Assembly: GCF_036323735.1 (NCBI RefSeq) | Contig: NC_086031.1 | Coordinates: forward strand, 34,789,725-34,853,724 | Reading direction: 5' to 3' | Length of the DNA: 64,000 nucleotides | Origin: Rattus norvegicus | Lineage: Eukaryota > Chordata > Mammalia > Rodentia > Muridae | Shown: positions 1 through 10,809 of the stretch, one piece after another | How the letters are laid out: every line of letters begins with the position of its first letter | How positions within the stretch are numbered: position 1 is the first letter of the stretch | The notes under the pieces: generated by a model | Databases searched by the model: none | What the model saw: only the letters and a program-made list of their open reading frames with translations | Told to the model about the DNA's origin: nothing | Position numbers and translations under genes: made by a program

Positions 1-107
1 AGGGTAACCCTGATTTGATTCCCAGCATCCATCAAAGCAGGCTCAGTACTGGGGAAGTGGAGGCAGGGGAAAGAGAAATGTTCAACGTCATCTTCAGTTG
101 CTGTGAG

Positions 108-430
108 GGTCGGTGTTAACTGTCAGCTTGACAGGATCCATAATCACTCGGGAAGACTGTCTCAGTGAGCGACTGTCTCCATCAGGTTGACATGTAGGCA
201 CATCTGGTGGTGAGCAGACCGTCTCAATTAACAGCCCTGGGAGGATCTAGCCTGGAAGTGTATAGAGCCATTCCCTGGCTTGCGGTGCTAAAAAGTGATT
301 TTTCCAAAGAATCAGGGTGAATAATAAGCACACACCACTCATTCCCTCTGCTCTTGACCGTCACATGACAAGCTACTTCAAGTTTCTGCTACTTGACACT
401 CTCCACAGTGATGAACTGGGAATTGTAAGC
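108..430 (+). mobile_element. Rodent LTR-like interspersed repeat, copy A
   Basis: The stretch opens with a 'taactgtcagcttgacag' head and continues with text (gactgtctccatcaggttgac, attccctggct, gatgaactgggaattgtaagc) shared with the copies at 2590-2950, 15558-15912 and, inverted, 32655-32993. Intact copies of this rodent family end in an AATAAA signal and a 'cacagcaac' tail, like an LTR, but I do not assign a family name. This copy is decayed and its 3' part is largely lost. Confidence 0.5.
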
Positions 431-557
431 AGAAGCTAGAACATTGTAATTAGGGGCTACATGACACTCTGTCTCCAAGGACAAAAAAAAGATCAGTATA
501 GTAGACTACTGCCCAACAGTGCTAGGCCAGCTCACTAGAGATCGATATCCACAGCTG

Positions 558-782
558 TTTTTTTTTTTAAATAGTTAAGGCATGTTTTATTATTGTCATT
601 GTCATTAGTATTAGTACATGTGTGTGTGTCCATAGAGTCAAGAAGAGCTTCCAGATCCTCTGGAGTCAGAGTTACAGACACTCGTAAGCCTCCTTATGTG
701 AGAGTCGAGACCTGAACTCAGGTCCTATGCAAGATCAGTGCATGGGCTTTACAGCTCTATTCCCTGAGCCATCTCTCCCTCC
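558..782 (-). mobile_element. B3/B3A-type SINE
   Basis: The minus strand carries the tRNA-derived SINE head (gagatggctcagggaatagag) at about 782-760, followed by the B-box-like 'gacctgagttcaggtc', and ends in an A-rich tail seen as the T-run at 558-568. This is the usual B2/B3 organisation. It is diverged and therefore old. Confidence 0.75.
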
Positions 783-790
783 ACAAGACC

Positions 791-1984
791 CACAGTTAGT
801 GAGCCAAATGCTTTACAAGACAATAAGGATTTGAGGGAATTTTCAATATCTCAGTTAATAAAAATGAGAAACAAAAGAAGTGAAGTGGGTTGGCTCTAGA
901 CAAGGGCCTGTGAAGTAAAGGGGGACAATAGCAGCTGTGAAACCTTCCTTCCAAGCAGCCAGCAGAGCCACCATGCTGCTAGCCCATGGAGAGCCCACGA
1001 GGGGAAGAGAAAATAAATTTAGGGCTCCTGGAAGGGCAGAAGACAGTTTGCAGTCACAGCTGGGAGACATGTCATTGGGAGTCACCTCCAGCTAGCAGAG
1101 GACCCTCCTGTGTGTGCTGCCCTGCTGTTTCTACCTCTGAGGTGGAAGATTCCAGTCTGTTTTTCTCTTGGCAGTGAGGATGTGTCCACTCTTGGGAGCA
1201 GAGACTGAGCAGTAGGGACAGCCTAGAGCACTCAGTGCATGTCGATTTGCCCGTGAAAACAGCATCTTTTTATGAGTGTAAATGAATCCGAAACATATGG
1301 GTGAGATTTCTTTGCCCAGTGTGAACAGTTCAGGCTCACATCCCCAGGCACTGTCCTCCAAGAGGATGCTTGGAATGTAAAGGTTAGTGACAGAATCCCA
1401 GGATGCCCCCAGGCAGTGGGGGCGTCTCACGGGTGTAGACCTCACCCTCACCCCTGTACCCCACCCCGCAGCTAGGCCTCCATCTGGATCTCCCCAGGCA
1501 AGCAAGGAGTTCTTCCAGTGCAGCTATCTCCTCCCCCTCATCTGTGTGCATTCTCCTTCAATGACAGGTTGAGCTAGTGTGTGCATACATCGTGTGAGCG
1601 CATCTGTCCTTATGCATCCCCAAAGGATGGTATGAACCAGGAGACCAAGCTGTACAAAGAACATAAACAGACAGTGTGCATCTATACTGACATGATGACA
1701 TCTTCCTAGAGGCAAGCTAACTTATTAAATTTCACTAGAAATACTAGTATTAGATTGTTGAACACTTGCAGCAAAACTGAGCCACGGGTTTTCAGCATCA
1801 AAGTCCTGGTTGTAAGAGAGAATGTTGGCTAAACTCCTGTTAAGAACGGGAGAAGAGGTAGCAGCCGCCAAGTTTTGATACTGACCTTACAAACAGCACC
1901 TATGTTTTTGGGCAGAACAAGCAACAAATCCTAGACTAGGTTTTATCCTTGAATATGGATCGAAACGGCAAAAGTCGAGACCAG
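791..1984. other. Unannotated stretch
   Basis: I recognise no repeat family, exon or RNA gene in these 1.2 kb. Open frames on both strands are short (124 residues at most) with no conserved domain. Confidence 0.5.
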
Positions 1985-2165
1985 GGAGGCCTGGGAGATA
2001 TAGCTCAGTGGGTAAATGCACTTGCTATTCCAGTGTGAAGATCTGAGTTCAAATCCTAGCACCTGTGTAAAAAGCCAGGCATGGCTACATGTACACCTGT
2101 AACCCCAGAGCTGTAAAGGGCAGAGACGAGTGGATTACTGAGGTCCAGCTCCAGGTTCTGAGGAA
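1985..2165 (+). mobile_element. B3-type SINE
   Basis: It starts with 'tgggagatatagctcagtggg', has the B-box-like 'gagttcaaatcctagcacc', and continues into 'agccaggcatggctacatgtacacctgtaaccccag', the typical B3 body. The tail is degenerate. Confidence 0.75.
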
Positions 2166-2589
2166 GAACCTGTAGTAGTTTAAATGAGATGCCCACCTCA
2201 TTTTCAGGCAGGGTTTTTCACTGAACCTGAGGCTTGCTGCACAGTGATCCCCAGGGACCCATGAGTCTTTGAGCCCTTGAGCTCTGATATTTTTTCTTGA
2301 GGAGTACCAAGCCAATAGCTTCTATTCCAGGGACCCAACATTACCCCACACTCAGTGGACCTCTTTTGAAAATTCCCCTTATCTTTGTTTTACTTAAGCA
2401 GACTAAATCAAAATTATTTGTTCAACATAGTCCCCTCCCAAGATTCTAACTAGATGCAATTTCCTACTTTTTTCCAAGCATGCCCAGTTCTGATTTACCC
2501 TGTATTGTCCTGACCTGTTTTTCTACTTGTCTTCTTCTGGAATTCCGTAAATTCTAGCCTTCTTTCAAGATGCCAACACTCCTTAGACT
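2166..2589. other. Unannotated stretch
   Basis: No clear repeat or coding content. Part resembles a B4-type body (aggcagggtttttcactgaacctgag at about 2207-2232), too decayed to delimit. Confidence 0.35.
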
Positions 2590-2950
2590 CATTAGGATGG
2601 TTAATCTTGACTTTTAACCTACACAGGATGTAATCACCTCAGAGCCATGTCTGTGAGCAAGTTTCTAAATTGAGTTAGTTGAGGTGGGAAGAGTGACCCT
2701 AATTTAAGGAGCACCATTCCATGGGTTATGGATGTGGACTGAATAAAAAGGAGAAAGTGAGCTGCACACCAGAGTTCACCTCCCTGTACTTCCTGACTGT
2801 GGATGTCACGTGACTACCTCACAGTCCTGCTGCCATGAATTCCCCCACCATGATGGACTGTGTATCTTTAGACTGTAAGACAAAATAAACCCTACCTTCT
2901 TTCAGTTGCCTTCCTCTTATATTTTGTTACAGCAACAGTAATTCCCAGCA
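2590..2950 (+). mobile_element. Rodent LTR-like interspersed repeat, copy B
   Basis: The copy runs from 'ggttaatcttgacttttaacc' through 'gagcaccattccatgggtt', 'tggactgaataaaaag' and 'catgatggactgtgtatc' to 'aaaataaaccctaccttc' and 'tgttacagcaacag'. It is the best-preserved copy of the family described at 108-430. The AATAAA near 2884 followed by a short terminal segment is what an LTR R/U5 would look like, but no flanking duplication is apparent. Confidence 0.6.
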
Positions 2951-3171
2951 TTTTTCTCCCTGTGATAGTCCCCTCCTTTCTGATTACTCTAGCACACCTG
3001 TCACCTACCATGCCAGTATGTGACAGCATCAGAGCTCACTATGGCCACCAGTTTTTGTGTGAAAACTTCACGGTCTGAAAACATAAGCCCTATGAGTGTA
3101 GGAACTATGCTATGCTATACATACTCTTCAGTGAGCAATGGTCAGTGTTTTACCATCAGAAAAATAGAAAA

Positions 3172-3319
3172 AGGTGCAGGAGAGATGACACAGCAGTTAA
3201 GGCTCCATATTGCTCTTACAAAAGACTGGAGTTAGCTCCCAGAATCCACATCGAGCTTACAGCAGGTAGAAACTTCAACAGAAGAGAATCAGATAATTTC
3301 TTCTGGCTATTGCAGGAAC

Positions 3320-3368
<49 letters not shown>

Positions 3369-3395
3369 GAGAGAAAGACAGAGATAGGAAGATGA
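3172..3395 (+). mobile_element. B3-type SINE ending in a (CA)n tail
   Basis: The head 'aggagagatgacacagcagtta' and 'ggagttagctcccagaatcc' are a decayed tRNA-like SINE head and B-box. The body leads into 'accagcacacac' and a long CA run. Expansion of CA at a SINE 3' end recurs across this window. Confidence 0.6.
3323..3366. repeat. (CA)22 microsatellite
   Basis: Forty-four bases of perfect CA dinucleotide, followed by a purine-rich 'aagagagaaagacagag' segment to about 3420. Confidence 0.95.
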
Positions 3396-3696
3396 AGAGA
3401 CAGAAAGACAGAAACAGAGATTCTTAGGCTTCTTGAATCTATAAACCCTTTTGTTTCTGAGGTCTCTGGTGAACAACGATGGAAAATGAGGAGGAGGGTG
3501 AAAAAACCCAGTCAGGTGCACCCTCCGAAAGTATCTCCTCATTTCTCTCTTGTGCCAGACCTTGGTCTCAGGTCACACTTTAAAATTGCTAAGGGCAAGG
3601 AGGCCACAAAGGGCTGAAAGGTTGAGGATGAATCTCCTACCTGGGAATTGTGTGGCAAAGTCTGGATTCCTGAAGCATGACTTCTTTTCCTTCGAT

Positions 3697-3923
3697 TGGT
3701 GGTTCTCAACTTGTAAGTCCCAATCCTTTTGGGGGTCAAATAACCCTTTCATAGGGGCCACCTAAGACCATTGGAAAAGTCCTAGACATTTACATTATGA
3801 TTTGTAAAAGTCACACAATTACAGTTATGAAATAGTAACCAAAATAATTTTATGACTGGGGGTCACCACAGCATTAGGAACTGTATTAAGGGGTCACAAG
3901 CATTAGAATGGTTGAGAACACTG
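3697..3923. mobile_element. URR1-type hAT-Charlie non-autonomous DNA transposon
   Basis: The ends are inverted: 'tggttctcaac' at the left (3700-3710) and 'gttgagaacactg' at the right (3911-3923). The interior (ctaagaccattggaaaa, cattatgattt, acagttatgaaatagtaac, aataattttatgactgggggtcacc) matches the rodent URR1 consensus as I know it. hAT elements make 8-bp target duplications; I do not see a clean one here, consistent with age. It has no coding capacity. Confidence 0.85.
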
Positions 3924-4317
3924 TTGTAGAGCAGAGCATGTTCATCAACTTGGAGTGGATGCTACCTTGGCCCAGTGACCCTGGCAGTAAATGAGCAGAC
4001 CAAAGTCTTAGTAGCTGGATCTATGATAATAGAGCTATTGAATGCCTGGAAGGGAGGTTCACTAGTCCCTCACCTGAGATTCAGCTGTTATTTCTTCCTG
4101 CCCTCACCCACTGCAGTTGTAACCTTGGGAGATGCGAGAACATACAACAAGTAGAAGATTGACTGAAAACAGAGTTCATGATGCAGCTTTCATGATGTTA
4201 CCATCCACAATGGCATGTAACTTGACAGGAACACAGCTGTTGTATGCTTCCATGCTCCTGTAAGTAACTCTTTCCATATGCTCTGCAAGTAAGGTGAATA
4301 AACTCAGTGAGTGAGTG
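3924..4317. other. Unannotated stretch
   Basis: No recognised family or coding content. The 'gtgaataaactcag' near 4291 could be an LTR polyadenylation region, but nothing else supports it. Confidence 0.35.
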
Positions 4318-4400
4318 TTCTGGTTTCATTTCTGTTGCTATGATGAAAAATCCTAGCAACAAGCAACTGAGGGGAGAAACAATTTACTTTACGTCACAGT
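4318..4400 (-). mobile_element. Fragment of the LTR-like repeat family (inverted)
   Basis: The text 'tttctgttgctatgatgaaaaatcctagcaac' then 'gaaacaatttactttacgtcacag' is the terminal part of the same family as 2590-2950 read in reverse (compare the inverted copy at 32655). It is interrupted at about 4400 by another repeat. Confidence 0.5.
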
Positions 4401-4685
4401 CTGTGATGGTTTGTTCATGCCAGGGAGTGGCCTTGATGGATTCAGCGTGTCACTGTGGGCCTTGGTACCCTCATACTAACTGAGTGGAACCCTAGCAGCC
4501 TTTCAGATGAAGCTGAGAATGCTCAGCTCCTCCTGCACCATACCTGCCTTGACACTGCCATGCTCATGTCTTGATGCTGGACTGAACCTCTGAACCTGTA
4601 AGCTAGCCCCAATTAAATATTGTCGTTATAAGAGTTGCTTTGGTCATGGTATCTGTTCACAGCAGTAAAACCCAAACTATGACAC
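4401..4685 (+). mobile_element. LTR-like rodent repeat (TG...CA)
   Basis: It runs from 'tgtgatggtttgttcatgcc' through 'ggactgaacctctgaacctgtaagc', 'ccccaattaaatattgtc' and 'cacagcagtaaaacccaaac' to 'tatgacaca'. The TG/CA ends, an ATTAAA signal near the 3' end and the repeat-like wording indicate a common rodent LTR-type element. The family name is not assigned. Confidence 0.55.
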
Positions 4686-4690
4686 AGCCC

Positions 4691-5117
4691 TTCACTGAAG
4701 GAAAGTCAAAGCAGAAACTAAGTCAACCACCTAGTTGAATCAACTTCATGGGCAAGAGGACCAAGAGAATATATGCATTCCTGCCTGTCTGCTACTTCTC
4801 CTCAGCTAGTTTTCTTCACTCTTACATGTTTCAGGGTCCAGCCTAGGGAATAGTCCTGCCCACAGTGGTATTCTTCTTCCTGCATCAATTACCAAGCCAA
4901 AATAAAAAAAATTGTCCAGACACATACTCACAGGCCAATCTTATGGGGCAATTCATTAAGACTCTATTCTAAGGTGATTTTTAGGTCTGATGAAGTTAGC
5001 AGTTAAAACTACAAGCTAGATTTGGGTAGAGTTCTTTCTTTGTTTTGTCTTTATGTCCTAGCTGGTTGCACAGACATCTGTTTACCTTTGCAGGAAAAGA
5101 TAATGCAATAAAAAATG
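4691..5117. other. Unannotated stretch
   Basis: Nothing recognised. It separates the LTR-like repeat from the L1 fragment. Confidence 0.4.
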
Positions 5118-6430
5118 GTGATCTTCACAGAGTTAGAAAAAGCTATTTGCAAACTCATTTGGAATAACAAAAAACCCAGAATCAGGAAAACTATTCTCAA
5201 CAATAAAAGAACTTCTGGGGCAATCACCATCATAACCTCCAGCTGTATTACAGAGCAATAGTGGCAAAAACTGTATGACATTGGTACAGAAACAGGCAGG
5301 TAGATCAATGGAATAGAATTGAAAACCCAGAATGAACCCATACATCTATGGTCACTTGAACTTTGACAAAGGAGCTAATACCATCCAGTGGGAAAAATGC
5401 AGCATTTTCATCAAATAGGGCTGATTGACCTGGAGGTCAGCATGTAGAAGAATGCAAATCAATCCATTCTTATTGCCTTGTACAGAGCTCAAGTCCAAGT
5501 GGATCAAAGACCTCCACATAAAACCATATACACTGAAACTAATATAAAAGAAAGTGAGTAAGAGTCTTGAACACATGGGCACAGGGGAAATTTTCCTGAA
5601 AAGAACACAAATGGCTTATGCTCTAAGATCAAGAATCGACAAATGGGACAAAATTGCAAAGCTTCTGTAAGGCAAAGGACATTGTTGTTAGGACAAAACA
5701 GCAACAAAAGATTGGGAAAAGATCTTTACCAATTCTACATCTGATAAAGGTCTAATATCTAAAATATACAAAGAACTCAAGAAGTTAGACTCCAGAGACC
5801 CAAATAACCCTATTAAAAATGGGGTACAGAGCTAAACAAAACATTCTCAGCCGAGGATTATCAAATGGCCAAAAAGCACCTAAAGAAATGTTCAACATCC
5901 TTGGTCATCAGGGAAATGCAAATCAAAACAACTCTGAGATTCCACCTCACACTAGTCAGAATGGCCAAGATCAAAACTCATCTGACAGCAGATGCTGGCA
6001 AGGATGTGGAGAAAGAGGAATACTACTCCATTGTTGTGGGATTGCAAACTGGTACAACCACTCTGGAAATCAGTCTGGAGGTTCCTCAGAAAATTGGTCA
6101 TAGTACTACCTGAGGACCCAGCTATACCTCTCCTGGACATACACACAAAAGATGCTCCAACACATAACAATGACACATGCTCCACTATGTTCACAGCAGC
6201 CTTATTTATAATAGCCAGAAGCTGGAAAGAACCCAGATGCCCTTCTACAGAGGAATGGACACAGAAAATGTGGTACATCTACACAATGGAATTCTACTCA
6301 GCTATTAAAAACAATGGCTTCATGAAATTCTTAGGCAAATGAATGGAACTAGAAAATATCATCCTGAGTAAGATAACTCAATCACAAAAAGAAGACACCT
6401 AGTATGTACTCATCGATAAGTGGATATTAG
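5118..6430 (+). pseudogene. Decayed L1 ORF2 C-terminal part
   Basis: Only the region downstream of the reverse-transcriptase core is present. In-frame pieces of the C-terminal third survive in shifting frames: one open frame covers 5819-6103 and another 5992-6342, showing at least one frameshift. The terminal 'aagtggatattag' places the ORF2 stop at 6428-6430. No endonuclease or catalytic RT residues are included, so this cannot encode an active enzyme. Confidence 0.8.
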
Positions 6431-6555
6431 CCCAGAAGCTCAGAATACCCAAGATACAATTTGCAAACTATATGCAGCTCAAGAAGGATGACCAACGTGT
6501 CAATGCCTCAGACCTTCTTAGAAGGAGGAACAAAAATATTCTGGAAAATACAACA
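5118..6555 (+). mobile_element. Old L1, 5'-truncated 3' end
   Basis: The sequence enters L1 ORF2 at 'cacagagttagaaaaagc' and proceeds collinearly with the longer L1 at 52598-58311 (compare 56236 onward) to the end of ORF2 and a short 3' UTR. The clear similarity fades near 6555. It is more diverged than the copies at 37.3 and 52.6 kb, so it is an older subfamily (Lx-like by inference). No poly-A tail or target duplication is discernible. Confidence 0.85.
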
Positions 6556-6560
6556 CTAAG

Positions 6561-7044
6561 TGGAAAAAGTCAAATGTTGAAGTTTGGCCTGTTGCTATAT
6601 ATTGTAATGTAAAATCTGTATCCCAAGGTCTAGTTGCTTCAAGACAAGTGAATTCTCAGGTATACCAGCTTTTGTTGTGCAAACTTTGCTCCTTAATTGA
6701 AAACTATTGGTTAAATAAAAAAATGATGATAGCCAGTTACTGGAGGGAATAGAGGTAGGTGGGTTTTCAGTTACCTGGCTTGGGGGTCACTGATAGAATG
6801 GAGAGAGAAGGGCATGGGAGAGAGAAAGAAGCAGGCCTGAGAAGAGATGGACCATGAGCACATGGCCAGGAGAAACAGCAAGTGTTTGGGAACACTGCTG
6901 GAGCAGTAGCCAGTCTAGTGGTTAGAAAAGTCAATTAGGGGTTAGCCCCAGTAATTGTCAAAGTCAAATAAAATAAACATTCATGTTTCAGCTCAATGGG
7001 GATAAGTTTAAATTGGTTCTGAAGGACCCTAGTTCTTACTGAAG
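6561..7044 (+). mobile_element. Possible LTR-type or other rodent repeat
   Basis: This A/T-rich then purine-rich stretch begins 'gttgaagtttggcctgttgc' (about 6576) and contains 'gttaaataaaaaaatgatgatagcc' and 'aataaaataaacattcatg' near 6965. The wording resembles a rodent LTR with late polyadenylation signals, but ends and family are uncertain. Confidence 0.35.
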
Positions 7045-7563
7045 TGTAAGAGCTGTTAAGAAGCTCGACCCAGTAGAAAGTAGGTAGGTCATGGGGTTCC
7101 TGTGAAGGACCCTACGGGCTTTTGCCAGCCTTATACCTACTGCCTCAGGTCAAGATTAGGCCAAGTACCAGCTTCCCACCTCGGGTCAAGGCTAAGCCAA
7201 GTTCCATTCTCTACCCACAGTTCTCAGGAAGAGCAGGGACAATCTTGAAAAACCTCAGAATGTACTGACTGATAGTCACCTGACCCTCTGGTCCCAGGTA
7301 GAGTTCGAATGCATGTCATATGCTTGCTAGCCAATAGATTGAAAGGTCAATATGCTTAGTCAATAAGTTTAAACTGTAACCTTGCTGATGTAACCTGTAC
7401 CCCTAAAAAGTATAAAAACTGCTTGTTATAGCCATTCGGGGTCACCTTCTAGTCACTCCCCATGAGGGGCTGATTGAGGGTCTACCCTGACGTGCTAGAA
7501 AAATAAACCTCTTGTGTTTGCATTGAACTTCGTTCTCGTATTTCACCAGGTCTCCTTGTAGTT

Positions 7564-7576
7564 AAGAATCACTTAC
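7564..7576. repeat. Left target-site duplication of the ID element
   Basis: The 13-mer aagaatcacttac is repeated exactly at 7678-7690. Confidence 0.95.
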
Positions 7577-7677
7577 GGGGCTGGGGATTTAGCTCTGTGG
7601 TAGAGCGCTTACCTAGGAAGCGCAAGGCCCTGGGTTCGGTCCCCAGCTCCGAAAAAAAGAACCAAAAAAAAAAAAAA
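7577..7677 (+). mobile_element. ID SINE with poly-A tail and 13-bp target-site duplication
   Basis: This is a near-consensus rat ID element, a retroposon derived from BC1 RNA (itself from tRNA-Ala). It has 'ggggctggggatttagctc', the B-box 'ggttcggtccccagctcc' and an A-rich tail interrupted by 'g' and 'cc'. The flanks are perfectly duplicated: aagaatcacttac at 7564-7576 and again at 7678-7690. The clean duplication marks a recent insertion, younger than the LTR that hosts it. ID elements are far more numerous in rat than in mouse, which supports the species call. Confidence 0.97.
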
Positions 7678-7737
7678 AAGAATCACTTACAGCCTTACGG
7701 TTCAACTACAGCCAGACACAAAAGAATACATATCACA

Positions 7738-7935
7738 GGGCCAAGAAGATGTCTCAGTGGATAAAATACTTGTGCAAGAATGAGGACTTGAGTTCTAAGA
7801 ACCCACATTAAGCCAGACATGGTAGCACATGAAACCCATTTCTCCTTTGGGATGATGGATAGTGGAGACAGGAGAATCCTCAGAAACTCACAGGCCAGGC
7901 AACTTTGTGTACATCAGAAAAAAGAAGACCCTGTC
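7738..7935 (+). mobile_element. B3-type SINE
   Basis: The head 'ccaagaagatgtctcagtgg', 'gacttgagttctaagaaccc', 'agccagacatggtagcacatg' and 'gacaggagaatcctcag' follow the B3 order head, B-box, body. Confidence 0.7.
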
Positions 7936-8255
7936 ACAACATAGGTGGAAGATAAAGACTGATACCTGAGGTTGAACTCTCATTTCTACACATGTGCCTT
8001 GTCATGTCCATGCACATGCATGCATCATATATCATATTCACACAGGAGCATTTAAAGGCCACATTTAACAAGATTTCATTACTATGAGATTTATAGGCTA
8101 TGCCATCTACAACATCAGAAAGCAAATTTGTATTTCATATAGATAAGGATATAGTTTTTGGGGAAGGGGTGCCAATACAAATGTTATTTTGTAAGATAAG
8201 TATTTCTTACAGAACTTGTCTACCTTTTTGTCAAGTATTGACTTTTAAATTCTTT

Positions 8256-8260
<5 letters not shown>
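7936..8260. other. Unannotated stretch
   Basis: AT-rich sequence with no recognised repeat, before the GT microsatellite. The part up to about 8045 may be a worn SINE tail (ctctcatttctacacatgtgc). Confidence 0.35.

Positions 8261-8292
<32 letters not shown>
8261..8292. repeat. (GT)16 microsatellite
   Basis: Perfect TG/GT repeat at the 3' end of a minus-strand SINE fragment. Confidence 0.95.
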
Positions 8293-8293
<1 letters not shown>

Positions 8294-8440
8294 ACACGTG
8301 TGCAAAGGCCCAGGTGTCAGGTGTCAGAGGACAATTTACAGGAATCTGTTCTCTGCTTCCACCTTGTGGGTTCCTGGAATCCAATTCATGTCGGGGGGTA
8401 GTAATAGGCACATTTGCCCACTGTTTCACCTCACCAGTTT
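8293..8440 (-). mobile_element. B3-type SINE fragment
   Basis: On the minus strand the body matches the recurring text (gtcagaggacaatttacag, tctgcttccaccttgtgggttcctgg). The tRNA-like head is missing or too decayed to see. Confidence 0.6.
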
Positions 8441-8649
8441 CTCAGTTGTACACTTTTAAAATGTAGGTTTTATGATAAATAAATTAATGTTAAATTTTCT
8501 TTAAAGAAATAACGGAAACGGTTTAATTAGCACAAAGCCCAGCAGATATAAATGTTGAGAAAATCCCACTGTGACTGGCTTTACCATTATTGGAAAGGAT
8601 AGGAGAGAAGAAAACAGTTCAGTGAGTGATAAAAGTGAACGGTGTTTTT

Positions 8650-9265
8650 ATTTTTATCTCTGTGTATATGTACATATATGTGGGTACTTAGAAGAATGAT
8701 ACTCATACATTTATGTTGATGGGTAAACACATGTATGTGCATTATGGATGCTGTGGCCAGAGGTTAACATTGGGTGTCTTCTTTAGTTGCCTTGATTTAT
8801 TTTCTCATTTCTTTTATTAGTGTGTATGTGTGAGAGTTGTTTATATGTGTGAGGTGTATGTATACATCTGGCATGTGGATTCGCATGCCTATAAATATAC
8901 AGGCAGAGGCCACTGAGTGTCCTGTTCTCTCAATTCCAGCTCTGGTTCTTTGAGCCAGAGTCTCTCACTATTCTGGGGGCTAGGCAGGCAGCCAGCAATC
9001 CTTTTGATCCCCCTGTCTCTGACCACACCCCACTCCACTGCTGTGCAGGCATTACAGATAGGTATCCACATCTGGTTGTTACAGCAAGCACAGCCAGAGC
9101 CTTTATCCAAGTATGCTAGGCCAGCTTGCCAGGTAGACATCCAGCCTCCCTGGAACTAGGGTTATAAGCACTTGCCACCACACCAAGGTTTTGTGTGAGT
9201 TGGTTCTGGTGGGGAAAAAACCTCGCTTGTTATTTCTGATTGAGCATCTTCTTAGCCCAGACCCT
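8650..9265 (-). mobile_element. B4-type SINE remnants
   Basis: Text of the rodent B4 class is present on the minus strand: a GT-rich tail, 'gggtgtcttctttagttgcc', 'ctgtctctgaccacac', 'ggcattacagataggtatcc', then a second partial body (ggaactagggttataagc) and a head-like 'gagcatcttcttagcccagaccc'. At least two overlapping insertions or a duplicated body are likely. Confidence 0.5.
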
Positions 9266-9345
9266 GAGTCTTCAATTCACTAATTATGCTGAGTGACCTT
9301 GGGCGAGTTATTTCAGCTCTTTTTTATCCGGCTTCTGCAGAGGTT
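9266..9345 (+). mobile_element. MIR fragment
   Basis: The core 'gctgagtgaccttgggcgagttatttcagctc' corresponds to the mammalian-wide MIR core domain. MIRs are ancient, so this marks old, retained sequence. Confidence 0.6.
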
Positions 9346-9874
9346 AGCCCACAGGGAGCCCACACATCCTCCAGACGATGCCAGGTATCTGTACACACAA
9401 AGCGTCTTTGCACGGCGCTCCCTGGCATGTTGCATACAGTCAATAAGCCAGAATCCTCTTCCTTTTTATTTCCTATTAAATCTCATTCCTGCAGTAATTC
9501 TCGGAACACAGCTGGAGCTGGCCAAGAGTTGGGCTTCCATCCCTGGAACTAATGAGAGCCCAGCAGGGATTCGGGTTGGGTCCTAGCCGGTGAAGGATGC
9601 CCCAGAGAGCCCCTGATGCAGACTAAGCAGGAAGGGGAGAGAGAGTCACCAGAAGAGGAAATGCAGAGACTAGGACAGGGAGGCACTCCATGCAAATGCA
9701 TGAAGTAGCTCTCAGCAGCCAGACTGCAGGCTGAGTGAAGGGGCAAGGACTAAAAGAAACAAACAAGGTAGGATCTGGAGCAGAGACAGATGGATCAGAA
9801 TAAAAGGTAAAAAGACAATGGTGGAAGGGGCTCAAAGCAAGGCTCTGCCTGTTTACCAAAATATACTAAACTAT
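9346..9874. other. Unannotated stretch, partly CpG-retaining
   Basis: Positions 9346-9560 contain several CpGs and no repeat text (cagacgatgccagg, aagcgtctttgcacggcgctc). It could be weakly conserved unique DNA. Nothing coding is evident; frames of 88-97 residues here have no recognisable domain. Confidence 0.4.
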
Positions 9875-10050
9875 GGCTGGGGTAATTTAGTAAAGTGCCT
9901 GCTCCACAAGCAAAGGGCCTGTGTTTAGATCCCAGCACCCACATAGAGGATGCTTTGTAATGGAATCTGTAACCCCAGGACTAGGGCTGGTGGGTGGCAA
10001 AGTCAGGTACTTCTCAAGAGAGCTAGTTGCCTATCCGGGACTCTGTTTTA
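9875..10050 (+). mobile_element. B3-type SINE
   Basis: Diverged head 'ggctggggtaatttagtaaagtgcctgc', B-box-like 'gtgtttagatcccagcacc' and body 'ctgtaaccccaggac'. Confidence 0.6.
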
Positions 10051-10064
10051 ACACTTTAGGTGGA

Positions 10065-10410
10065 TGACTTTGGAGATGATTCAGTGGGTAAAGTGATGGC
10101 CATGCCAGCATGAGGACCTGAGTTCAAATCCCCAGAACTCAAGCAAACCCAGATGTGATATTGTTCATCTACAATGCAGCATTCCTGCAGCAAGATGGCG
10201 GGGAGGGTGGGCAGAGATGGGAGAATCCCCAGCAGATTACCAGCTAACTAGCCTGACTTATGGAGAAGGAGGACAAACAAGCCAAGCGGCAAGGTAGAAG
10301 GCAAAGACATACGCCTGAGGTTGTCCTCTGAAGTCTGTATGTATACATGCTACATGTATACATGTAGCATATGCATGGCTACACTGTGTACACACACACA
10401 TGCACACACG
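10065..10410 (+). mobile_element. B3-type SINE with extended CA/TA tail
   Basis: Head 'ttggagatgattcagtgggtaaagtg', B-box 'gacctgagttcaaatcccc', then 'gggagaatccccagcag' and a tail that runs into the CA/GATA-type block at 10400. Confidence 0.7.
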
Positions 10411-10809
10411 CACACACACTGTAAACACACAGATAAATGGTAGATATAATTAGATGATAGATGATAAATTGATAGAAGATGATAGATACATAGTAGATAA
10501 ATAGATGATAAATAGATAGATGATAGATAGAAGAAAAGCAATAGATACATAGATAGCAGGAAGTGAAATCTTAACATTGACTCTGACTTTCACTTGCATA
10601 TGCACACTACACACACACACACACACACACTGTAAACATATAGATAAAGGGTAGATATAATTAGATGATAGGTGATAAATTGATAGAGAGATGATAAATA
10701 TATAGTAGATAAATAGATGATAAATAGATAAATGATAGCTAGAAGATAAACAATAGATAAATAGCAGGAAGTGAAATCTTGACATTGACTGTCTCTTGCA
10801 CACGCGCGT

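Larger units (their letters stand above)
7045..7709 (+). mobile_element. Solo endogenous-retrovirus LTR, class II-like
   Basis: The element reads as an LTR: a tgtaagagc start, a TATA-like 'agtataaaaactgc' near 7409, and a polyadenylation signal AATAAA at about 7501 followed by 'cctcttgtgtttgcattg'. If it ends at 'ttcaactaca' (7709) it has TGT...ACA termini, common in class II elements. An ID SINE is inserted at 7577. I could not match a 6-bp flanking duplication, so the exact ends are inferred. There is no internal coding region; it is a solo or truncated LTR. Confidence 0.6.

Noticed and set aside
3697..3923. Small inverted-repeat RNA hairpin gene
   Set aside because: The inverted ends and interior match the URR1 hAT transposon, which explains the symmetry.
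7577..7677. tRNA-Ala-like sequence
   Set aside because: The A and B box resemblance comes from its ID SINE origin; it has a poly-A tail and target duplication and no tRNA acceptor structure, so it is not a tRNA gene.
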